59,237 nt of DNA, taken from contig CANDVA010000017.1 in assembly GCA_947389015.1 (NCBI GenBank), positions 1-59,237 on the forward strand, in the 5' to 3' direction. The first letter of the stretch is position 1, and every line of letters begins with the position of its first letter. This document shows, piece by piece, positions 47,309 to 58,169 of this stretch. The notes under the pieces are model-generated. The model searched no databases and was not told where the DNA came from. It saw only the letters and a program-made list of their open reading frames with translations. Source of the stretch: an uncultured Clostridia bacterium (GTDB taxonomy: Bacteria; Bacillota; Clostridia; Oscillospirales; Ruminococcaceae). Position numbers and translations under genes: made by a program.

Positions 47309-48412
47309 TTATTGGTCGCCGCCGATCTCTTTCGAGATCGCCTGCTCCATTTTATCCATGTCAACATTATCGGGCGCGTCAATGCCCTTGTTTTTCAAGG
47401 TCAGCATAAAGCCCATTCCCACCAGTATCGGCAGATAGAACGTGAATATTCTCCACAGCATGGTCGACACGCCCGTGTACGCTCCGAACATATCCTTGAA
47501 AAATCCCGAATATCCCAGCTCCGCCGCGCCCATAGCTCCGGGCAGCGGGATAAACGACGATATCATCAGCACATACGCCTGATACGAGATTATTTTCAGA
47601 AGGCTCTCGCCCTCAAGACCGAATCCTTTATACAGCACAAAGGAAATGCTGAGATACAGCGTAAGCTGAATAAACGTGAAAAAGCACGATTTAACGATTA
47701 TCCACACGTTCTTTTTGAGGAACTTGAAATTCTCGTGGAACTTGTTTACCTCGCGCGTGAAATAAAGCCGCCAGTGCATGGGCTTTTTGACGATATGCAT
47801 TTTCGTGAGCAGCGTGATTATCCAGTTTGCCGCCTTGACCGTGCCGTTCTTCCACAGCGCAATACTGAGCAGAAACACGATGACCGCTGTATTGATAACA
47901 AAACCGATAAGCACGAACGGCATAAGTCCCTTTGCGGAAAGGTCGCCGCCGAATTGATTGAATCCCACGACAAGCGTAAACACCGAGTATACCGTCAAAA
48001 CGAACTGGTACACGATAAACCGCGATAGCAGAGCCGTAAGCCCCGCCCCGAGCGGCACGCCGAACTGCACGAAGTAATACGCCTGCATAGGCTGACCGCC
48101 CGACGCGCAGGGGGTTATGCAGTTGAAGTACTGCCCGATAATGGTATCGAGCCACGTATATCGGAAACGAGCTTTAGGGTGGAGCTCTTTCAGTATCACG
48201 TGAACGGTAGCGCTCTCGCAGAGCCAGTAGCCCAGCATAAACAGAATACACACGATAAGGAAGATCGGGTTGATGTTACGAAGCGCGTTCAATACGTTCT
48301 CAAGCTTGTCCACAAACAGCAGATAAACTATCATGACGATAAACGCGATACCGCAGATGATAAGATTTAATTTGTTGCTTTTCTTCTTTTTAACTTTATC
48401 AGGTTTATTCAT
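47309..48412 (-). CDS. YbhN/MprF-type flippase-domain membrane protein
   Basis: A 367-residue protein of the UPF0104/lysylphosphatidylglycerol synthase TM family with about eight helices. The conserved motif GQYFNCITPCASGGQPMQAYYF and the late SSFIPLPGAMGAAELGY match this family. Such domains flip lipids or lipid-linked sugars; no MprF synthase domain is attached. The N-terminus is strongly basic (KPDKVKKKKSNK). ATG 48412 is chosen with GGGG about 10 nt upstream; the ATG at 48442 lacks an SD. Confidence 0.88.
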   Translation of the reverse strand: MNKPDKVKKKKSNKLNLIICGIAFIVMIVYLLFVDKLENVLNALRNINPIFLIVCILFMLGYWLCESATVHVILKELHPKARFRYTWLDTIIGQYFNCITPCASGGQPMQAYYFVQFGVPLGAGLTALLSRFIVYQFVLTVYSVFTLVVGFNQFGGDLSAKGLMPFVLIGFVINTAVIVFLLSIALWKNGTVKAANWIITLLTKMHIVKKPMHWRLYFTREVNKFHENFKFLKKNVWIIVKSCFFTFIQLTLYLSISFVLYKGFGLEGESLLKIISYQAYVLMISSFIPLPGAMGAAELGYSGFFKDMFGAYTGVSTMLWRIFTFYLPILVGMGFMLTLKNKGIDAPDNVDMDKMEQAISKEIGGDQ

Positions 48413-48552
48413 AATAAAAGTACCCCATATTTTCCGCCACATACATTATTTATTATAACGAAATCCGCCGCGATTGTCAAGGGATTTTTTCTTACAATTC
48501 CGTAATATGGGACGAATTATACCGAAAATTTGCAAAAAAGCTCTTATTAAAC

Positions 48553-48581
48553 TTGACAATTTGGCGTATAAGTGGTATAAT
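48553..48581 (+). promoter_or_regulatory. Consensus sigma-A promoter of aspS
   Basis: TTGACA and TATAAT with a 17-bp spacer. The leader of about 85 nt contains ATACAATA/TATTGTAT (48592-48599, 48625-48632) enclosing TTCGG/CCGAA. It is too short and lacks the motif for a T-box. Confidence 0.9.
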
Positions 48582-48671
48582 AAATTGTTAAATACAATAA
48601 TTCGGAGTTATCCGAAATGCTAAATATTGTATATTTTGAGATTATTTTGCAATAAATAACCGTAGAGGTTA

Positions 48672-50468
48672 GTGAAAGGGTTGAATGTTTTGTTCAGAGA
48701 AAATGAGTACCGCACGCAGTACTGCAACGCGGTGAGCGAAAAGGATATCGGAAAAAAGGTCCGCGCGGCGGGCTGGGTGGAGAATATCCGCGACCACGGC
48801 GGAATTATGTTTGTCGATCTGCGCGATCACTACGGTCAGGTGCAGATTGTGTTCCACAACGAGTCGCTTCTCGAGGGTATCCGCAAGGAGTGCGCGGTAT
48901 CGATCGCGGGCACCGTCCTCAAGCGCGACGAGAGCACCTACAATGACAAGATCGAGACGGGTACGGTAGAGATAGAGGCGGAAGAAGTCCGCATTCTCGG
49001 CAAGGTGATACCCGAGCAGCTCCCGTTCGACGTTGACGAGTCGCGCAAGACAAAAGAGGATCTGCGTCTGAAGTATCGTTACCTCGACCTGCGCAACAGA
49101 AAAATGCACGATAACATCATCTTCCGCTCGCAGGTTATTTCGTTCCTGCGCAATAAGATGACCGAAATGGGCTTTCTCGAGCTTCAAACTCCCATTCTGT
49201 CCACGTCGTCCCCCGAGGGTGCGCGCGACTACCTTATCCCGAGCCGCAAGCACCACGGCAAGTTCTACGCGCTGCCGCAGGCTCCGCAGATCTTCAAGCA
49301 GATATATATGGTATCGGGCTTTGACAAGTATTTCCAGATAGCGCCCTGCTTCCGCGACGAGGACGCGCGCGCCGACCGTTCGCCGGGCGAGTTCTATCAG
49401 CTCGATTTTGAGATGTCGTTCGCGACGCAGGAGGACGTTTTCGCGGTAGCCGAGGAGGTGCTTTCGGAGACGTTCGCGAAGTTCTCCGACAAGCAGGTTA
49501 GCGCCGCGCCGTTCCGCCGTATACCGTTTGAGGAGGCTATGCTGACCTACGGCTCGGATAAGCCCGATTTGCGCAATCCGCTTGTTATCAAGGAGTTGTC
49601 CGATCTGTTCGTGGACAGCGATTTCAAGCCTTTCTGCAACAAGACCGTCCGCGGAATACGCGTTCCGAAAATGGCGAGCCAATCCAAGAGCTTCTTCAAG
49701 AATATGGAGGACTTCGCAACAAACGAGGTCGGAATGAAGGGCTTGGGCTACTTTAAGGTAGAAGAGGGCGAGGACGGCAGAAAATTCAAGTATAACGGTC
49801 CTATCGACAAGTTCCTCAACGACGGGCAGCGTGACGAGCTTGCAAAGCGCTGCGAGCTTGAGATCGGCGACGTATTGTACTTTATCGCCGACACCGCCAA
49901 GAACGCGCCGAAGTTCGCGGGTCAGATACGCACCGAGGTCGCAAAGCGTATGAACCTGATCGACGAGAGCCGTTTCGAGCTTTGCTTTATCGTCGATTTT
50001 CCGATGTACGAGCTTGACGAGGAAACGGGGAAGATCATCTTTACGCACAATCCGTTCTCCATGCCGCAGGGCGGTCTCGACGCGCTGCTGAACAAGAATC
50101 CCTTGGACATTCTCGCGTATCAGTACGATATCGTCTGCAACGGCGTGGAACTGTCGTCTGGCGCTGTCCGCAATCACGACTTGGATATCATGATAAAAGC
50201 GTTCGAGATCGCGGGCTATACCGAGGAGGACGTGGCAAGCAAGTTCGGCGCGCTGTACAACGCGTTCAAGTACGGAGCGCCTCCCCACGCGGGAATGGCG
50301 CCGGGCGTGGACAGAATGATAATGCTCCTCACGGGCGAGGAGAGCATTCGCGAGATAATCGCGTTCCCGCTCAATTCCAATGCGCAGGATCTGCTTTTGG
50401 GCGCGCCTACCGAGGTCACCGAGCAGCAGCTCCGCGAGGTTCATATCAAGGTCAGAAAGCAAATGTAA
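48672..50468 (+). CDS. aspS: Aspartyl-tRNA synthetase
   Basis: A 598-residue class II synthetase of the bacterial type with the GAD insertion. An N-terminal OB fold (GWVENIRDHGGIMFVDLRDHYG), motif 2 (CFRDEDARADRSPGEFYQLDFEMSF) and motif 3 (GMAPGVDRMIMLLTG) are clear. The motif-2 loop reads DRSPGEFYQLD where B. subtilis has DRQPEFTQID, a variant seen in several lineages. The start is uncertain: GTG 48672 is 3-4 nt after GAGG, while TTG 48681 or 48690 are possible. Ends at a strong terminator. Confidence 0.96.
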   Translation: MKGLNVLFRENEYRTQYCNAVSEKDIGKKVRAAGWVENIRDHGGIMFVDLRDHYGQVQIVFHNESLLEGIRKECAVSIAGTVLKRDESTYNDKIETGTVEIEAEEVRILGKVIPEQLPFDVDESRKTKEDLRLKYRYLDLRNRKMHDNIIFRSQVISFLRNKMTEMGFLELQTPILSTSSPEGARDYLIPSRKHHGKFYALPQAPQIFKQIYMVSGFDKYFQIAPCFRDEDARADRSPGEFYQLDFEMSFATQEDVFAVAEEVLSETFAKFSDKQVSAAPFRRIPFEEAMLTYGSDKPDLRNPLVIKELSDLFVDSDFKPFCNKTVRGIRVPKMASQSKSFFKNMEDFATNEVGMKGLGYFKVEEGEDGRKFKYNGPIDKFLNDGQRDELAKRCELEIGDVLYFIADTAKNAPKFAGQIRTEVAKRMNLIDESRFELCFIVDFPMYELDEETGKIIFTHNPFSMPQGGLDALLNKNPLDILAYQYDIVCNGVELSSGAVRNHDLDIMIKAFEIAGYTEEDVASKFGALYNAFKYGAPPHAGMAPGVDRMIMLLTGEESIREIIAFPLNSNAQDLLLGAPTEVTEQQLREVHIKVRKQM

Positions 50469-50469
50469 G

Positions 50470-50507
50470 AATAAGGGGCAAGCTGAAACTTGCCCCTTAT
50501 TTTTTAG
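50470..50507. terminator. Bidirectional terminator after aspS
   Basis: AAGGGGCAAG and CTTGCCCCTT form a perfect 10-bp stem with A and T runs at both sides. The stop codon of the convergent methyltransferase gene overlaps the T tract. Confidence 0.9.
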
Positions 50508-51121
50508 CTTAAATGGTCAGCTTTTTTTCGCTGCAATTTTTTTGAAAGCTTATTGATTTTTTTCTCTTTCTTTTTTACTGTATTTTTTCGCTTCTCCGCC
50601 AAAAAAACATAGTACCCGTTTATTTCATATATTTTTACGCCGCCAAAAATTGAAGTAAGTTTGTTTTTGTACCAATCAAGTCTTTTTGTGACCATAATTA
50701 TCTTTCCGCCAAGAACCAATTTATTAAATCCGACTTCAATGAAATGCTTTGGAACGGAAAAATCCGTATGATACGGAGGATTTGACAGGATCAAAGTAAA
50801 ATCATTATCCGGTACGTTTTGATATCCATTGCTTAATCTGATATCTATATTTGGAACTTCATTCAGTTCCGCATTTATTTTTGCCTGTTTCACAGCGCTT
50901 TCGGAAATATCACACATAATAATATTATCCTGACCTATCAGTTTGCCCGCCAGTATTCCGACGACGCCATATCCGCAGCCCAGATCCAATACCTTGTCGC
51001 TCGGTAAAAAGTCTGTTACGGAAAGCATAGCAAGTGTGCCGGTATCAATATCATTTGGGGAAAAGTTCGAAGAGTCTGTTTCAAATTTCAAGTTTACATT
51101 CTTTATCTCTATTGAGATCAT
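50504..51121 (-). CDS. Class I SAM methyltransferase, RsmC-like
   Basis: A 205-residue methyltransferase. SAM motif I is VLDLGCGYGVVG, motif II region IIMCDISESAV, and the catalytic motif is SNPPYH, typical of enzymes that methylate exocyclic amines in RNA, DNA or proteins; the overall layout suggests RsmC-type 16S rRNA guanine methylation. The last 35 residues are very Lys-rich (VKKKEKKINKLSKKLQRKK), likely RNA-binding. The gene is visibly more AT-rich than its neighbours. ATG 51121 with GAGGTGCGATAT upstream. Confidence 0.87.
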   Translation of the reverse strand: MISIEIKNVNLKFETDSSNFSPNDIDTGTLAMLSVTDFLPSDKVLDLGCGYGVVGILAGKLIGQDNIIMCDISESAVKQAKINAELNEVPNIDIRLSNGYQNVPDNDFTLILSNPPYHTDFSVPKHFIEVGFNKLVLGGKIIMVTKRLDWYKNKLTSIFGGVKIYEINGYYVFLAEKRKNTVKKKEKKINKLSKKLQRKKADHLS

Positions 51122-51209
51122 ATCGCACCTCGTTGTACTCAGAAAACAATGTATGAACAGTCACATTTTATGCGGTGCTGAGAAAGCGTTTTATTTTGCC
51201 TTTTCGCGT

Positions 51210-51641
51210 TCACAGCCATTGAATAAATCCCGTTTTCTCTCCGCGCTTGTATCCCGCGTTCTCGTAGAATTTGAGCGTACTTTCGTTCTTGGAGCCCGTC
51301 AGCAGCGCGATATTGTAGCACCCCGCCGCGACGGCTGTCTCCCTCGCGCGGTCAAGGCACGCGGTAGCCAGTCCTTTTCCTCGGTAGTCGGCGTGAGTAA
51401 CGACGTTTTCAACGCGCGCATACGGGCGCGAACCGTGCGTTAAGTTCGGCACGATAACGACGGTGCAGGAGGAAACGATCTTCCCGTCCTCTTCCGCGAC
51501 GATAATATGATAATTACCGTCCGCAAGTATATGCTCCCATGTCTCCGCCGCTGTTTCGTAGTCGGGAATATCCGTTTCATGCAGATGAAGATACAGCTCC
51601 ATAAGCTGCCGATAGTCGCCGCTGTTTATTTCACGTATCAT
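51210..51641 (-). CDS. GNAT acetyltransferase
   Basis: A 143-residue GNAT protein: MIREINSGDYRQLMELYLHL, then IVSSCTVVIVPNL, the acetyl-CoA loop VVTHADYRGKGLATACLDRA and the ending NESTLKFYENAGYKRGEKTGFIQWL. It should acetylate an amine of unknown identity. ATG 51641 is chosen since GGAGG lies 6-7 nt upstream; a TTG 12 nt earlier overlaps that SD. Confidence 0.9.
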   Translation of the reverse strand: MIREINSGDYRQLMELYLHLHETDIPDYETAAETWEHILADGNYHIIVAEEDGKIVSSCTVVIVPNLTHGSRPYARVENVVTHADYRGKGLATACLDRARETAVAAGCYNIALLTGSKNESTLKFYENAGYKRGEKTGFIQWL

Positions 51642-51692
51642 AAGTGCCTCCAATAAGGGACTGCCCGACTGACAACAGCGGGCAGAGCATAA

Positions 51693-52202
51693 TTATTCTT
51701 CCGTTTTCTCGGCATTTTCGTCGGTCTCGTAGTAAGCCGCCTGAGTTTTCAGCAGATCGCGTATCTCGGTGAGCAGCACGATCTGAGGATCGGGAGCGGG
51801 CGGAGCCGCGGGTGCTTCCTCCTTTTTCTTTTTGTTCGTCTTTTCCTTGATAACGTTCATTACCTTAACGATAGCGAATACGCAGATAGCCGTCAGCAAG
51901 AACGTAAGTATCGCTTGGAAAAAGCTGCCGACAGGAATATGAACAGGCGGCTGATTAAAGAACGACCACGGCAACACAATTTCAAGTGCTTGAAGATTGA
52001 TACCCGCCATTATTATACCGATTATCGGCATAATGATATCGTTAACGAGCGAGTTGACGATAGCCGTAAACGCCCCGCCTATGATAACGCCGACCGCCAT
52101 ATCCAAAACGTTTCCTCTGGAAATAAAGGTCTGGAACTCTTTAAGTACCTTTCCGAAAGCGCTCGGCTTTTTCTCGGTCTGAGGTTTCTGTTCGTCTGCC
52201 AT
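51693..52202 (-). CDS. mscL: Large-conductance mechanosensitive channel
   Basis: A 169-residue MscL channel that opens under membrane tension to release osmolytes. After a 16-residue hydrophilic lead, the hallmark FISRGNVLDMAVGVIIGGAFTAIVNSLVNDIIMPIIG forms the N-terminal helix and pore TM1, and TM2 is FLLTAICVFAIVKVMNVI. The C-terminal tail (KKKKEEAPAAPPAPDPQIVLLTEIRDLL) ends in the expected helical bundle. Length is slightly longer than the usual 130-150 residues because of both tails. Starts at ATG 52202 with AGGAAGATC. Confidence 0.96.
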   Translation of the reverse strand: MADEQKPQTEKKPSAFGKVLKEFQTFISRGNVLDMAVGVIIGGAFTAIVNSLVNDIIMPIIGIIMAGINLQALEIVLPWSFFNQPPVHIPVGSFFQAILTFLLTAICVFAIVKVMNVIKEKTNKKKKEEAPAAPPAPDPQIVLLTEIRDLLKTQAAYYETDENAEKTEE

Positions 52203-52274
52203 TAAAAGATCTTCCTTTCTAAAAAAACATTACAATACAGATTTTACCATAAATTTCGGCTTTTGTCAACCTTT

Positions 52275-55097
52275 TTATAACATTCTTTTCAAATATTTGC
52301 CCGTGTAAGACTTTTTATTCCCGGCAATTTCCTCGGGAGTGCCCTTTGCTATCACCGTTCCGCCCTTGTCGCCGCCCTCGGGACCCATATCGATGATATA
52401 GTCGGCGGTTTTTATCACGTCGAGATTATGCTCGATAACAAGCACGGTATTGCCCGCGTCGGTAAGCCGCTGCAATATATCTATCAGCTTCTTTACATCT
52501 GCGGAATGCAGACCCGTCGTCGGCTCGTCAAGAATGTATATCGTCTTTCCCGTGGAGCGCTTTGACAGCTCAGTCGCAAGCTTTATTCGCTGCGCCTCGC
52601 CGCCGGAAAGTGTAGTTGAGGACTGCCCGATCTTGATATAACCCAGACCGACTTCCTCCAGAGTTTTCAACTTGTTGAAAACTCTGGGAATATTGGCGAA
52701 GAATTCCACGCCCTCGGATACGGTCATTTCAAGCACGTCATAGATGTTCTTGCCCTTGTACTTGACCTCAAGCGTTTCGCGGTTGTAGCGGTGACCTTTG
52801 CAGACCTCGCACGGCACAAAGATATCGGGCAGGAAGTGCATTTCGATCTTGAGGATCCCGTCGCCCTCGCAGGCTTCGCATCTGCCGCCCTTGACGTTGA
52901 AAGAGAACCGCCCTGCCGCGTAGCCGCGCGTTTTGGCGTCGTTAGTCTGCGCGAACAGGTCGCGTATATCCGTGAACACGCCCGTATACGTCGCGGGATT
53001 GGAGCGCGGCGTTCTGCCGATAGGCGACTGATCGATCATAATCACCTTGTCGAGATGTTCCAAGCCCTTCATATCTTTGAATTTGCCCGCGCGGACACGT
53101 CCCTTGTTCAGCTTGCCAAACAAGTGCTTGTACACTATCTCGTTGACAAGCGAGCTTTTTCCGCTGCCGGAGACGCCCGTAACGCACGTGAACACGCCTA
53201 TCGGAATATCGACGTTGATTTTTTTGAGGTTGTTTTCCTCCGCGCCGATAACGCTCAGCCACCTGTCGTCGGGATCGCGCCGCTTTTCGGGAACGGGTAT
53301 CTTTTTCTTTCCGCTGAGATACTGCCCCGTGATCGACTTCTTGCATTTAAGGATACCGTCGACGCTTCCGCTGTACACGACGTTTCCGCCGTGTACGCCC
53401 GCCTCGGGACCGATATCGACTATCCAGTCCGCCGCGCGCATGGTGTCCTCGTCATGCTCGACGACTATCAGCGTATTGCCGAGGTCACGGAGGTTCTTCA
53501 GCGTGGCTATGAGTTTGTCGTTGTCGCGCTGATGAAGCCCGATAGACGGCTCGTCCAAAATATACAGAACGCCCGTCAGAGCGCTACCTATCTGCGTTGC
53601 CAAGCGAATACGCTGGCTCTCGCCGCCCGAGAGCGTTCCCGCCGATCTTGACAGCGTAAGGTACTCCAGACCCACGCTCCGCAGAAATCCTAGCCGCGCC
53701 TTGATCTCTTTGAGTATCTGCCCCGCGATCATCTTGTCGCGCGGAGAAAGCTCCAGATTTTCGATAAACTCCAGAGCGTTCACCACCGACATCTTGCAGA
53801 AGTCGCTGATGTTCAGACCGCCGACCGTGACCGCCAACGCCGCGTCGTTAAGGCGTTCGCCGTGACATTTCGGGCAGACCGCGTCGCTCATGAAGTCTTC
53901 GAGCGCGTCATGCGAATACATTGCGGCGTTAGATTCGTTGTAGCGGCGCTGCAAGTTATTGGCAACGCCCTCGAAGTCGGTGTAGTACTGTCCGCCGCCC
54001 TGATTGCGTGAGCGCTTGACAAGAATTTTTTCGCCCTTTGTGCCATATAAAAGCTCGTCGATAGCCTTTTTCGGAAGCTCGGATATAGGCTGCTCGACGG
54101 AAAATCCGTTGCGCTCCGCAAGCGCGTCGAAGTACATCGCGGCGATAGTGCCTTCGTTGTATGTCCAACCGTAGCCCTTTATACCGCCGTCTTTTATTGA
54201 CAGGTCGGGATTGGGGATTATCAGCGTGGGGTCTATTCGTCGATAGCTGCCGATACCCGTACACTCGGGGCAAGCACCGAACGGGTTATTGAACGAGAAC
54301 ATACGCGGCACGAGCTCGTCCACGGAAACGCCGTGTTCGGGGCAAGAGTAGCTCTGCGAAAAGTGAAGCTCCTTACCGTCAATTATGTCGATATAAATTA
54401 GCCCGCCCGTGAGAGAGCCCGCCGTTTCAATGCTCTCGGAAAGGCGCGTTTTCAGACCGTCCTTGATGACAAGACGGTCGACGATTATCTCAATTGAGTG
54501 CTTGATGTTCTTTTCAAGCGAAATTTTCTCGGAAAGGTCGTAGGTTATCCCGTCGACGCGGACGCGCGAAAAACCCGATTTCCGTGCCGCTTCGAACTCT
54601 TTTTTGTGCTCGCCCTTGCGTCCGCGGACAACCGGCGCGAGTACCTGAAACTTAGTCTTTTCGGGGAGCGCGAGCACCTGATCCACTATCTCGTCGACGG
54701 TCTGCTGCTTTATTTCACGACCGCACACGGGGCAGTGGGGAATACCGATACGCGCGTACATCAGTCGCAGGTAGTCGTATATTTCCGTCACCGTGCCGAC
54801 CGTGGAGCGCGGGTTCTTCGAGGTGGTTTTCTGGTCTATCGAGATAGCGGGGGAAAGCCCGTCGATGCTGTCTACGTCGGGTTTTTCCATTTGCCCCAGG
54901 AACTGCCGCGCGTAGGAGGAAAGGCTCTCCATATAGCGCCGCTGACCGTCCGCGAATATCGTGTCGAACGCGAGCGATGACTTTCCCGATCCCGAAACGC
55001 CCGTCAGCACGACCAGCTTATCGCGCGGTATCGTCACGTCGATGCTGTTGAGGTTGTGCTCCCTCGCGCCCTTTATAATTATCTTATCGTTAGCCAT
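52275..55097 (-). CDS. uvrA: Excinuclease ABC subunit A
   Basis: A 940-residue ABC-type ATPase that detects DNA damage in nucleotide excision repair. Two Walker A motifs (GVSGSGKSS, early and at about residue 640), two LSGGExQRI signatures and zinc-binding Cys pairs ([34 protein letters not shown]) are all present. ATG 55097 follows AGGAG by 8 nt; the longer frame to 55124 has no SD. uvrA and uvrB are on the same strand, separated by two small genes. Confidence 0.98.
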   Translation of the reverse strand: MANDKIIIKGAREHNLNSIDVTIPRDKLVVLTGVSGSGKSSLAFDTIFADGQRRYMESLSSYARQFLGQMEKPDVDSIDGLSPAISIDQKTTSKNPRSTVGTVTEIYDYLRLMYARIGIPHCPVCGREIKQQTVDEIVDQVLALPEKTKFQVLAPVVRGRKGEHKKEFEAARKSGFSRVRVDGITYDLSEKISLEKNIKHSIEIIVDRLVIKDGLKTRLSESIETAGSLTGGLIYIDIIDGKELHFSQSYSCPEHGVSVDELVPRMFSFNNPFGACPECTGIGSYRRIDPTLIIPNPDLSIKDGGIKGYGWTYNEGTIAAMYFDALAERNGFSVEQPISELPKKAIDELLYGTKGEKILVKRSRNQGGGQYYTDFEGVANNLQRRYNESNAAMYSHDALEDFMSDAVCPKCHGERLNDAALAVTVGGLNISDFCKMSVVNALEFIENLELSPRDKMIAGQILKEIKARLGFLRSVGLEYLTLSRSAGTLSGGESQRIRLATQIGSALTGVLYILDEPSIGLHQRDNDKLIATLKNLRDLGNTLIVVEHDEDTMRAADWIVDIGPEAGVHGGNVVYSGSVDGILKCKKSITGQYLSGKKKIPVPEKRRDPDDRWLSVIGAEENNLKKINVDIPIGVFTCVTGVSGSGKSSLVNEIVYKHLFGKLNKGRVRAGKFKDMKGLEHLDKVIMIDQSPIGRTPRSNPATYTGVFTDIRDLFAQTNDAKTRGYAAGRFSFNVKGGRCEACEGDGILKIEMHFLPDIFVPCEVCKGHRYNRETLEVKYKGKNIYDVLEMTVSEGVEFFANIPRVFNKLKTLEEVGLGYIKIGQSSTTLSGGEAQRIKLATELSKRSTGKTIYILDEPTTGLHSADVKKLIDILQRLTDAGNTVLVIEHNLDVIKTADYIIDMGPEGGDKGGTVIAKGTPEEIAGNKKSYTGKYLKRML

Positions 55098-55124
55098 TTT
55101 CTTTCTCCTGTTTCTTTTGTACAT

Positions 55125-55424
55125 TTATCCGTTTCGGTATTCAAATGCCAGCTTTTCGAGCTTGACAATACCGTCTTTATCCCATTCGGCTAGCTTGTCC
55201 TTGAGAAACCCGCAAGGAAATTCATAGCACGCGCCGCAGAAATACGCGTTGTGCTCTTCGCAGCACTTGAATATCGCACAGCCGTTTTCCCACATCTTAA
55301 CGCACTTTCCGCCGTTTTCGCGGCATCCGGCGCAGCCGCCGTCGTGGAAAAATCCGCATTGCTCGCAGTTGCCGCCGCAGGGGGTAATTTTAGAAAAATC
55401 CGTTGATATAACCTTACTATCCAA
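55125..55424 (-). CDS. Cysteine-rich DUF3795-like protein
   Basis: A 99-residue protein with 12 Cys in patterned pairs ([40 protein letters not shown]), resembling DUF3795. The pattern suggests zinc or iron-sulfur binding, but the function is unknown. Start is TTG 55424 with GAGGAG 7 nt upstream. It lies between the P-loop gene and uvrA, probably on the uvr transcript. Confidence 0.85.
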   Translation of the reverse strand: MDSKVISTDFSKITPCGGNCEQCGFFHDGGCAGCRENGGKCVKMWENGCAIFKCCEEHNAYFCGACYEFPCGFLKDKLAEWDKDGIVKLEKLAFEYRNG

Positions 55425-55447
55425 CTTTTCACTCCTCGGACATTGCG

Positions 55448-56098
55448 TTAAAGGTGCAACGCAAAATGCTCCTCGACCTCAGAAACGGTCTGTTCAATAG
55501 TTGTACTATCGTCCCACATAATATTCTTAACGCCGTTTTTGACGACCCATTCGGGAATTATTCCTTCATTCCCGCCCACGGAGGCGTATGCATTTTGAAT
55601 AATGCTTTCCTTTTCGAATTCGGATAGGTCGTTCCGCTCTTTTATTAAATCAAGATTTTCGTGGTCGGGGCGGTTAAAAAAGTCGAACTTTGTTCCGCGG
55701 TTGCACAGATGAACCGTATGAACTGCAACGGGAATTACCGCCTCATAATCAATATCGCCCTCGCATACTATTACGTCATGCTTTTCCGACAAAACCATAA
55801 GGTCGGTAATGATCATGGGCGTCATTTCGACAAGAAAATGCTTCTCCCTCTCGCCGATAACCTTGCGCGGCAACACCCAGAAGTCTTTGACGCCGTATTC
55901 CTTTTTAAAATCAAAGCACATATACGGCTGATAAATCGGACAGGCAGCCTTGCGGTGACGATCTCTGCTGTCGTCTGTACTGTAAACATAAAAGCCGTAT
56001 TTATCACGCAGTCTGTTTGAAACGGTAGTCTTTCCCCGTCCCCAGATAAAGTACACTTTCGCCAGCCTGTTTCTGATTATGTTGTCGGCTATATACAT
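55448..56098 (-). CDS. P-loop kinase-like protein with shortened Walker A
   Basis: A 216-residue protein of the predicted nucleotide-kinase type (VYFIWGRGKTTVSNRLRDKYGFYVYSTDDSRDRH, then HDVIVCEGDIDYEAVIP, and FDFFNRPDHENLDLIKER). The Walker A reads FIWGRGKTT, lacking the first Gly of GxxxxGK[ST]; homologues of this type usually have two to four more residues here, so the loop seems to have an in-frame deletion. It may therefore be inactive or bind nucleotide differently. The ATG overlaps the uvrB stop by one base, so it is coupled to uvrB. Confidence 0.75.
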   Translation of the reverse strand: MYIADNIIRNRLAKVYFIWGRGKTTVSNRLRDKYGFYVYSTDDSRDRHRKAACPIYQPYMCFDFKKEYGVKDFWVLPRKVIGEREKHFLVEMTPMIITDLMVLSEKHDVIVCEGDIDYEAVIPVAVHTVHLCNRGTKFDFFNRPDHENLDLIKERNDLSEFEKESIIQNAYASVGGNEGIIPEWVVKNGVKNIMWDDSTTIEQTVSEVEEHFALHL

Positions 56099-58086
56099 TA
56101 TTCCTGCAGCTCCTTTATCCTGTCGCGCAGATATGCCGCGTGCTCGAAATCAAGCAGCTTTGCCGCCTTTTTCATTTCGACGGTGTACTGCGCTATCAGT
56201 TTTTCGCGCTCGCGGCGCGGAAGCTTCTTAAGGTCGGACTTTTTGCCCTTATGCCTCTTGTCGTCTCTCTTGGTTATCTCCAGAACGTCGCGAACATCCT
56301 TGATAATGGTTTTCGGGATAATTCCGTTTTCGGTATTATAACGCTTTTGTATCTCGCGGCGGCGCTGCGTTTCCGTGATAGCCAGCTCCATTGAACGCGT
56401 GACCTCGTCAGCGTACATTATGACCGCGCCCTCGGCGTTGCGCGCGGCGCGTCCTATTGTCTGCACGAGCGACGTTTCAGAGCGCAGAAAGCCCTCCTTG
56501 TCCGCGTCGAGAATAGCCACCAGCGAGACCTCGGGGATATCCAGACCCTCGCGGAGCAGATTTATCCCGACCAATACGTCAAACTCGCCCGAACGCAGAT
56601 CGCGTATTATCTCCATACGCTCGATAGTGTCAATGTCGTGGTGCATATAACGGACTTGTATCCCCGCCTTGTCAAGGTACTCAGTCAAGTCCTCCGCCAT
56701 TTTCTTGGTGAGCGTCGTGACGAGAACGCGCTGCTTTTTCTCGACGCGCACGTTTATTTCGGAAATCAGGTCTTCTATCTGTCCCTCGGTGGGCTTGACT
56801 ATAATTTCGGGATCGAGCAGTCCGGTCGGACGGATTATCTGCTCCACTATCTGCGTGGAGCGCTCGCGCTCGAAGTCGCCAGGCGTCGCCGAGACGAACA
56901 CCGCCTGCGGTATTTTCTCGTAAAACTCGTCAAAATTGAGCGGTCTGTTGTCATAAGCGCACGGAAGTCTGAATCCGTAGTCGACAAGGTTTTTCTTTCG
57001 AGCAACGTCGCCGCCGTACATTCCGCGAACCTGCGGCAGAGTAACGTGGCTCTCGTCAACCATAAGCAGAAAATCCTCGGGGAAGTGGTCGATAAGCGTT
57101 ATCGGAGTGCTCCCGGGAGGTCTGCGCGCAAGAACACGCGAGTAGTTCTCAACGCCCTTGCAGGTGCCGATCTCGCGCAGCATTTCCATATCGTAGCGCG
57201 TACGCTGCTCTATTCTCTGCGCCTCCACAAGCTTGTTGTTATCCTTGAAAAATTTGACGCGCTCCTCCATTTCGGCTTCAAGCTCGTTCAGGGCTTCTTC
57301 CATTTTCTCCCTGCCGATAATGTAGTGCGAAGCGGGAAATATCATTGTGTGCAGAATAGTCGCGCGGGTGTTCCCCGTAACTACCTCGAACTCGCTCAGT
57401 CTGTCGATCTCGTCACCGAAGAACTCCACGCGCACCGCCGTTTCGTTGGTGCTTCCCGCGGGGAATATTTCCAGAGTATCGCCCTTGACGCGGAATTTGT
57501 TGCGCACGAAATTCAGCTCGTTGCGCTCATACTGCATTTCAACGAGCTTCTGTATGACTTCCTCGCGTGATATCTCTTGCCCCTGACGCAGCGAAAGCGT
57601 ATTCGAGCGGTAATCCTCGGGACTTCCGAGCGAGTAGATACACGACACCGACGACACGATAATTACGTCGTTCCGCTCCGCAAGCGAAGCGGTAGCCGAA
57701 TGGCGCAAACGGTCTATCTCGTCGTTTATCGCGCTGTCCTTTTCGATATAAGCGTCGGTGGAGGGAATATAGGCTTCGGGCTGGTAGTAATCGTAATAGC
57801 TGACAAAAAATTCCACCGCGTTATTCGGAAAGAACTCGCGGAACTCCGAGCAGAGCTGCGCCGCGAGCGTTTTATTGTGCGCAAGCACGAGCGTGGGCTT
57901 GTTGACGTTCGCGATAATATTCGCCATTGTGAACGTCTTGCCAGAGCCCGTAACTCCGAGCAGGGTCTGCTCCCTGTCGCCGCGGAGCACTCCCTCGGAC
58001 AGCATGGAAATAGCCTCGGGCTGATCTCCCGTAGGCTTGTATTCGGAATGAAGCTCAAACTTCCTTAACGTTTTTGACGTGTCCAC
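56098..58086 (-). CDS. uvrB: Excinuclease ABC subunit B
   Basis: A 662-residue helicase-like repair protein that loads UvrC at damage. Walker A is GVTGSGKT, the beta-hairpin damage probe is [12 protein letters not shown], Walker B is MVDESH, motif VI is QTIGRAARN, and the C-terminal UVR domain ([23 protein letters not shown]) binds UvrC. Start is GTG 58086 with AAGGAG about 12 nt upstream, a rather long spacing; no better start is visible. Confidence 0.98.
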   Translation of the reverse strand: MDTSKTLRKFELHSEYKPTGDQPEAISMLSEGVLRGDREQTLLGVTGSGKTFTMANIIANVNKPTLVLAHNKTLAAQLCSEFREFFPNNAVEFFVSYYDYYQPEAYIPSTDAYIEKDSAINDEIDRLRHSATASLAERNDVIIVSSVSCIYSLGSPEDYRSNTLSLRQGQEISREEVIQKLVEMQYERNELNFVRNKFRVKGDTLEIFPAGSTNETAVRVEFFGDEIDRLSEFEVVTGNTRATILHTMIFPASHYIIGREKMEEALNELEAEMEERVKFFKDNNKLVEAQRIEQRTRYDMEMLREIGTCKGVENYSRVLARRPPGSTPITLIDHFPEDFLLMVDESHVTLPQVRGMYGGDVARKKNLVDYGFRLPCAYDNRPLNFDEFYEKIPQAVFVSATPGDFERERSTQIVEQIIRPTGLLDPEIIVKPTEGQIEDLISEINVRVEKKQRVLVTTLTKKMAEDLTEYLDKAGIQVRYMHHDIDTIERMEIIRDLRSGEFDVLVGINLLREGLDIPEVSLVAILDADKEGFLRSETSLVQTIGRAARNAEGAVIMYADEVTRSMELAITETQRRREIQKRYNTENGIIPKTIIKDVRDVLEITKRDDKRHKGKKSDLKKLPRREREKLIAQYTVEMKKAAKLLDFEHAAYLRDRIKELQE

Positions 58087-58169
58087 GTATCAATAATTCT
58101 CCTTTTGAAATCATATTCATAAATATATTATACTCGTGAACATTGGATTTGTCAAGGGGTTTTTTGAGA

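Noticed and set aside
48582-48671. T-box riboswitch upstream of aspS
   Set aside because: The leader is only about 85 nt, with no T-box motif and no terminator/antiterminator pair; the hairpins seen are simple A/T-rich stems.
48669-50462. 597-codon open frame antisense to aspS
   Set aside because: It mirrors aspS almost exactly, has no SD and an Arg/Leu-rich translation typical of complement frames of GC-biased codons. Similar long antisense frames opposite thrC, prfC and the MATE gene were dropped for the same reason.
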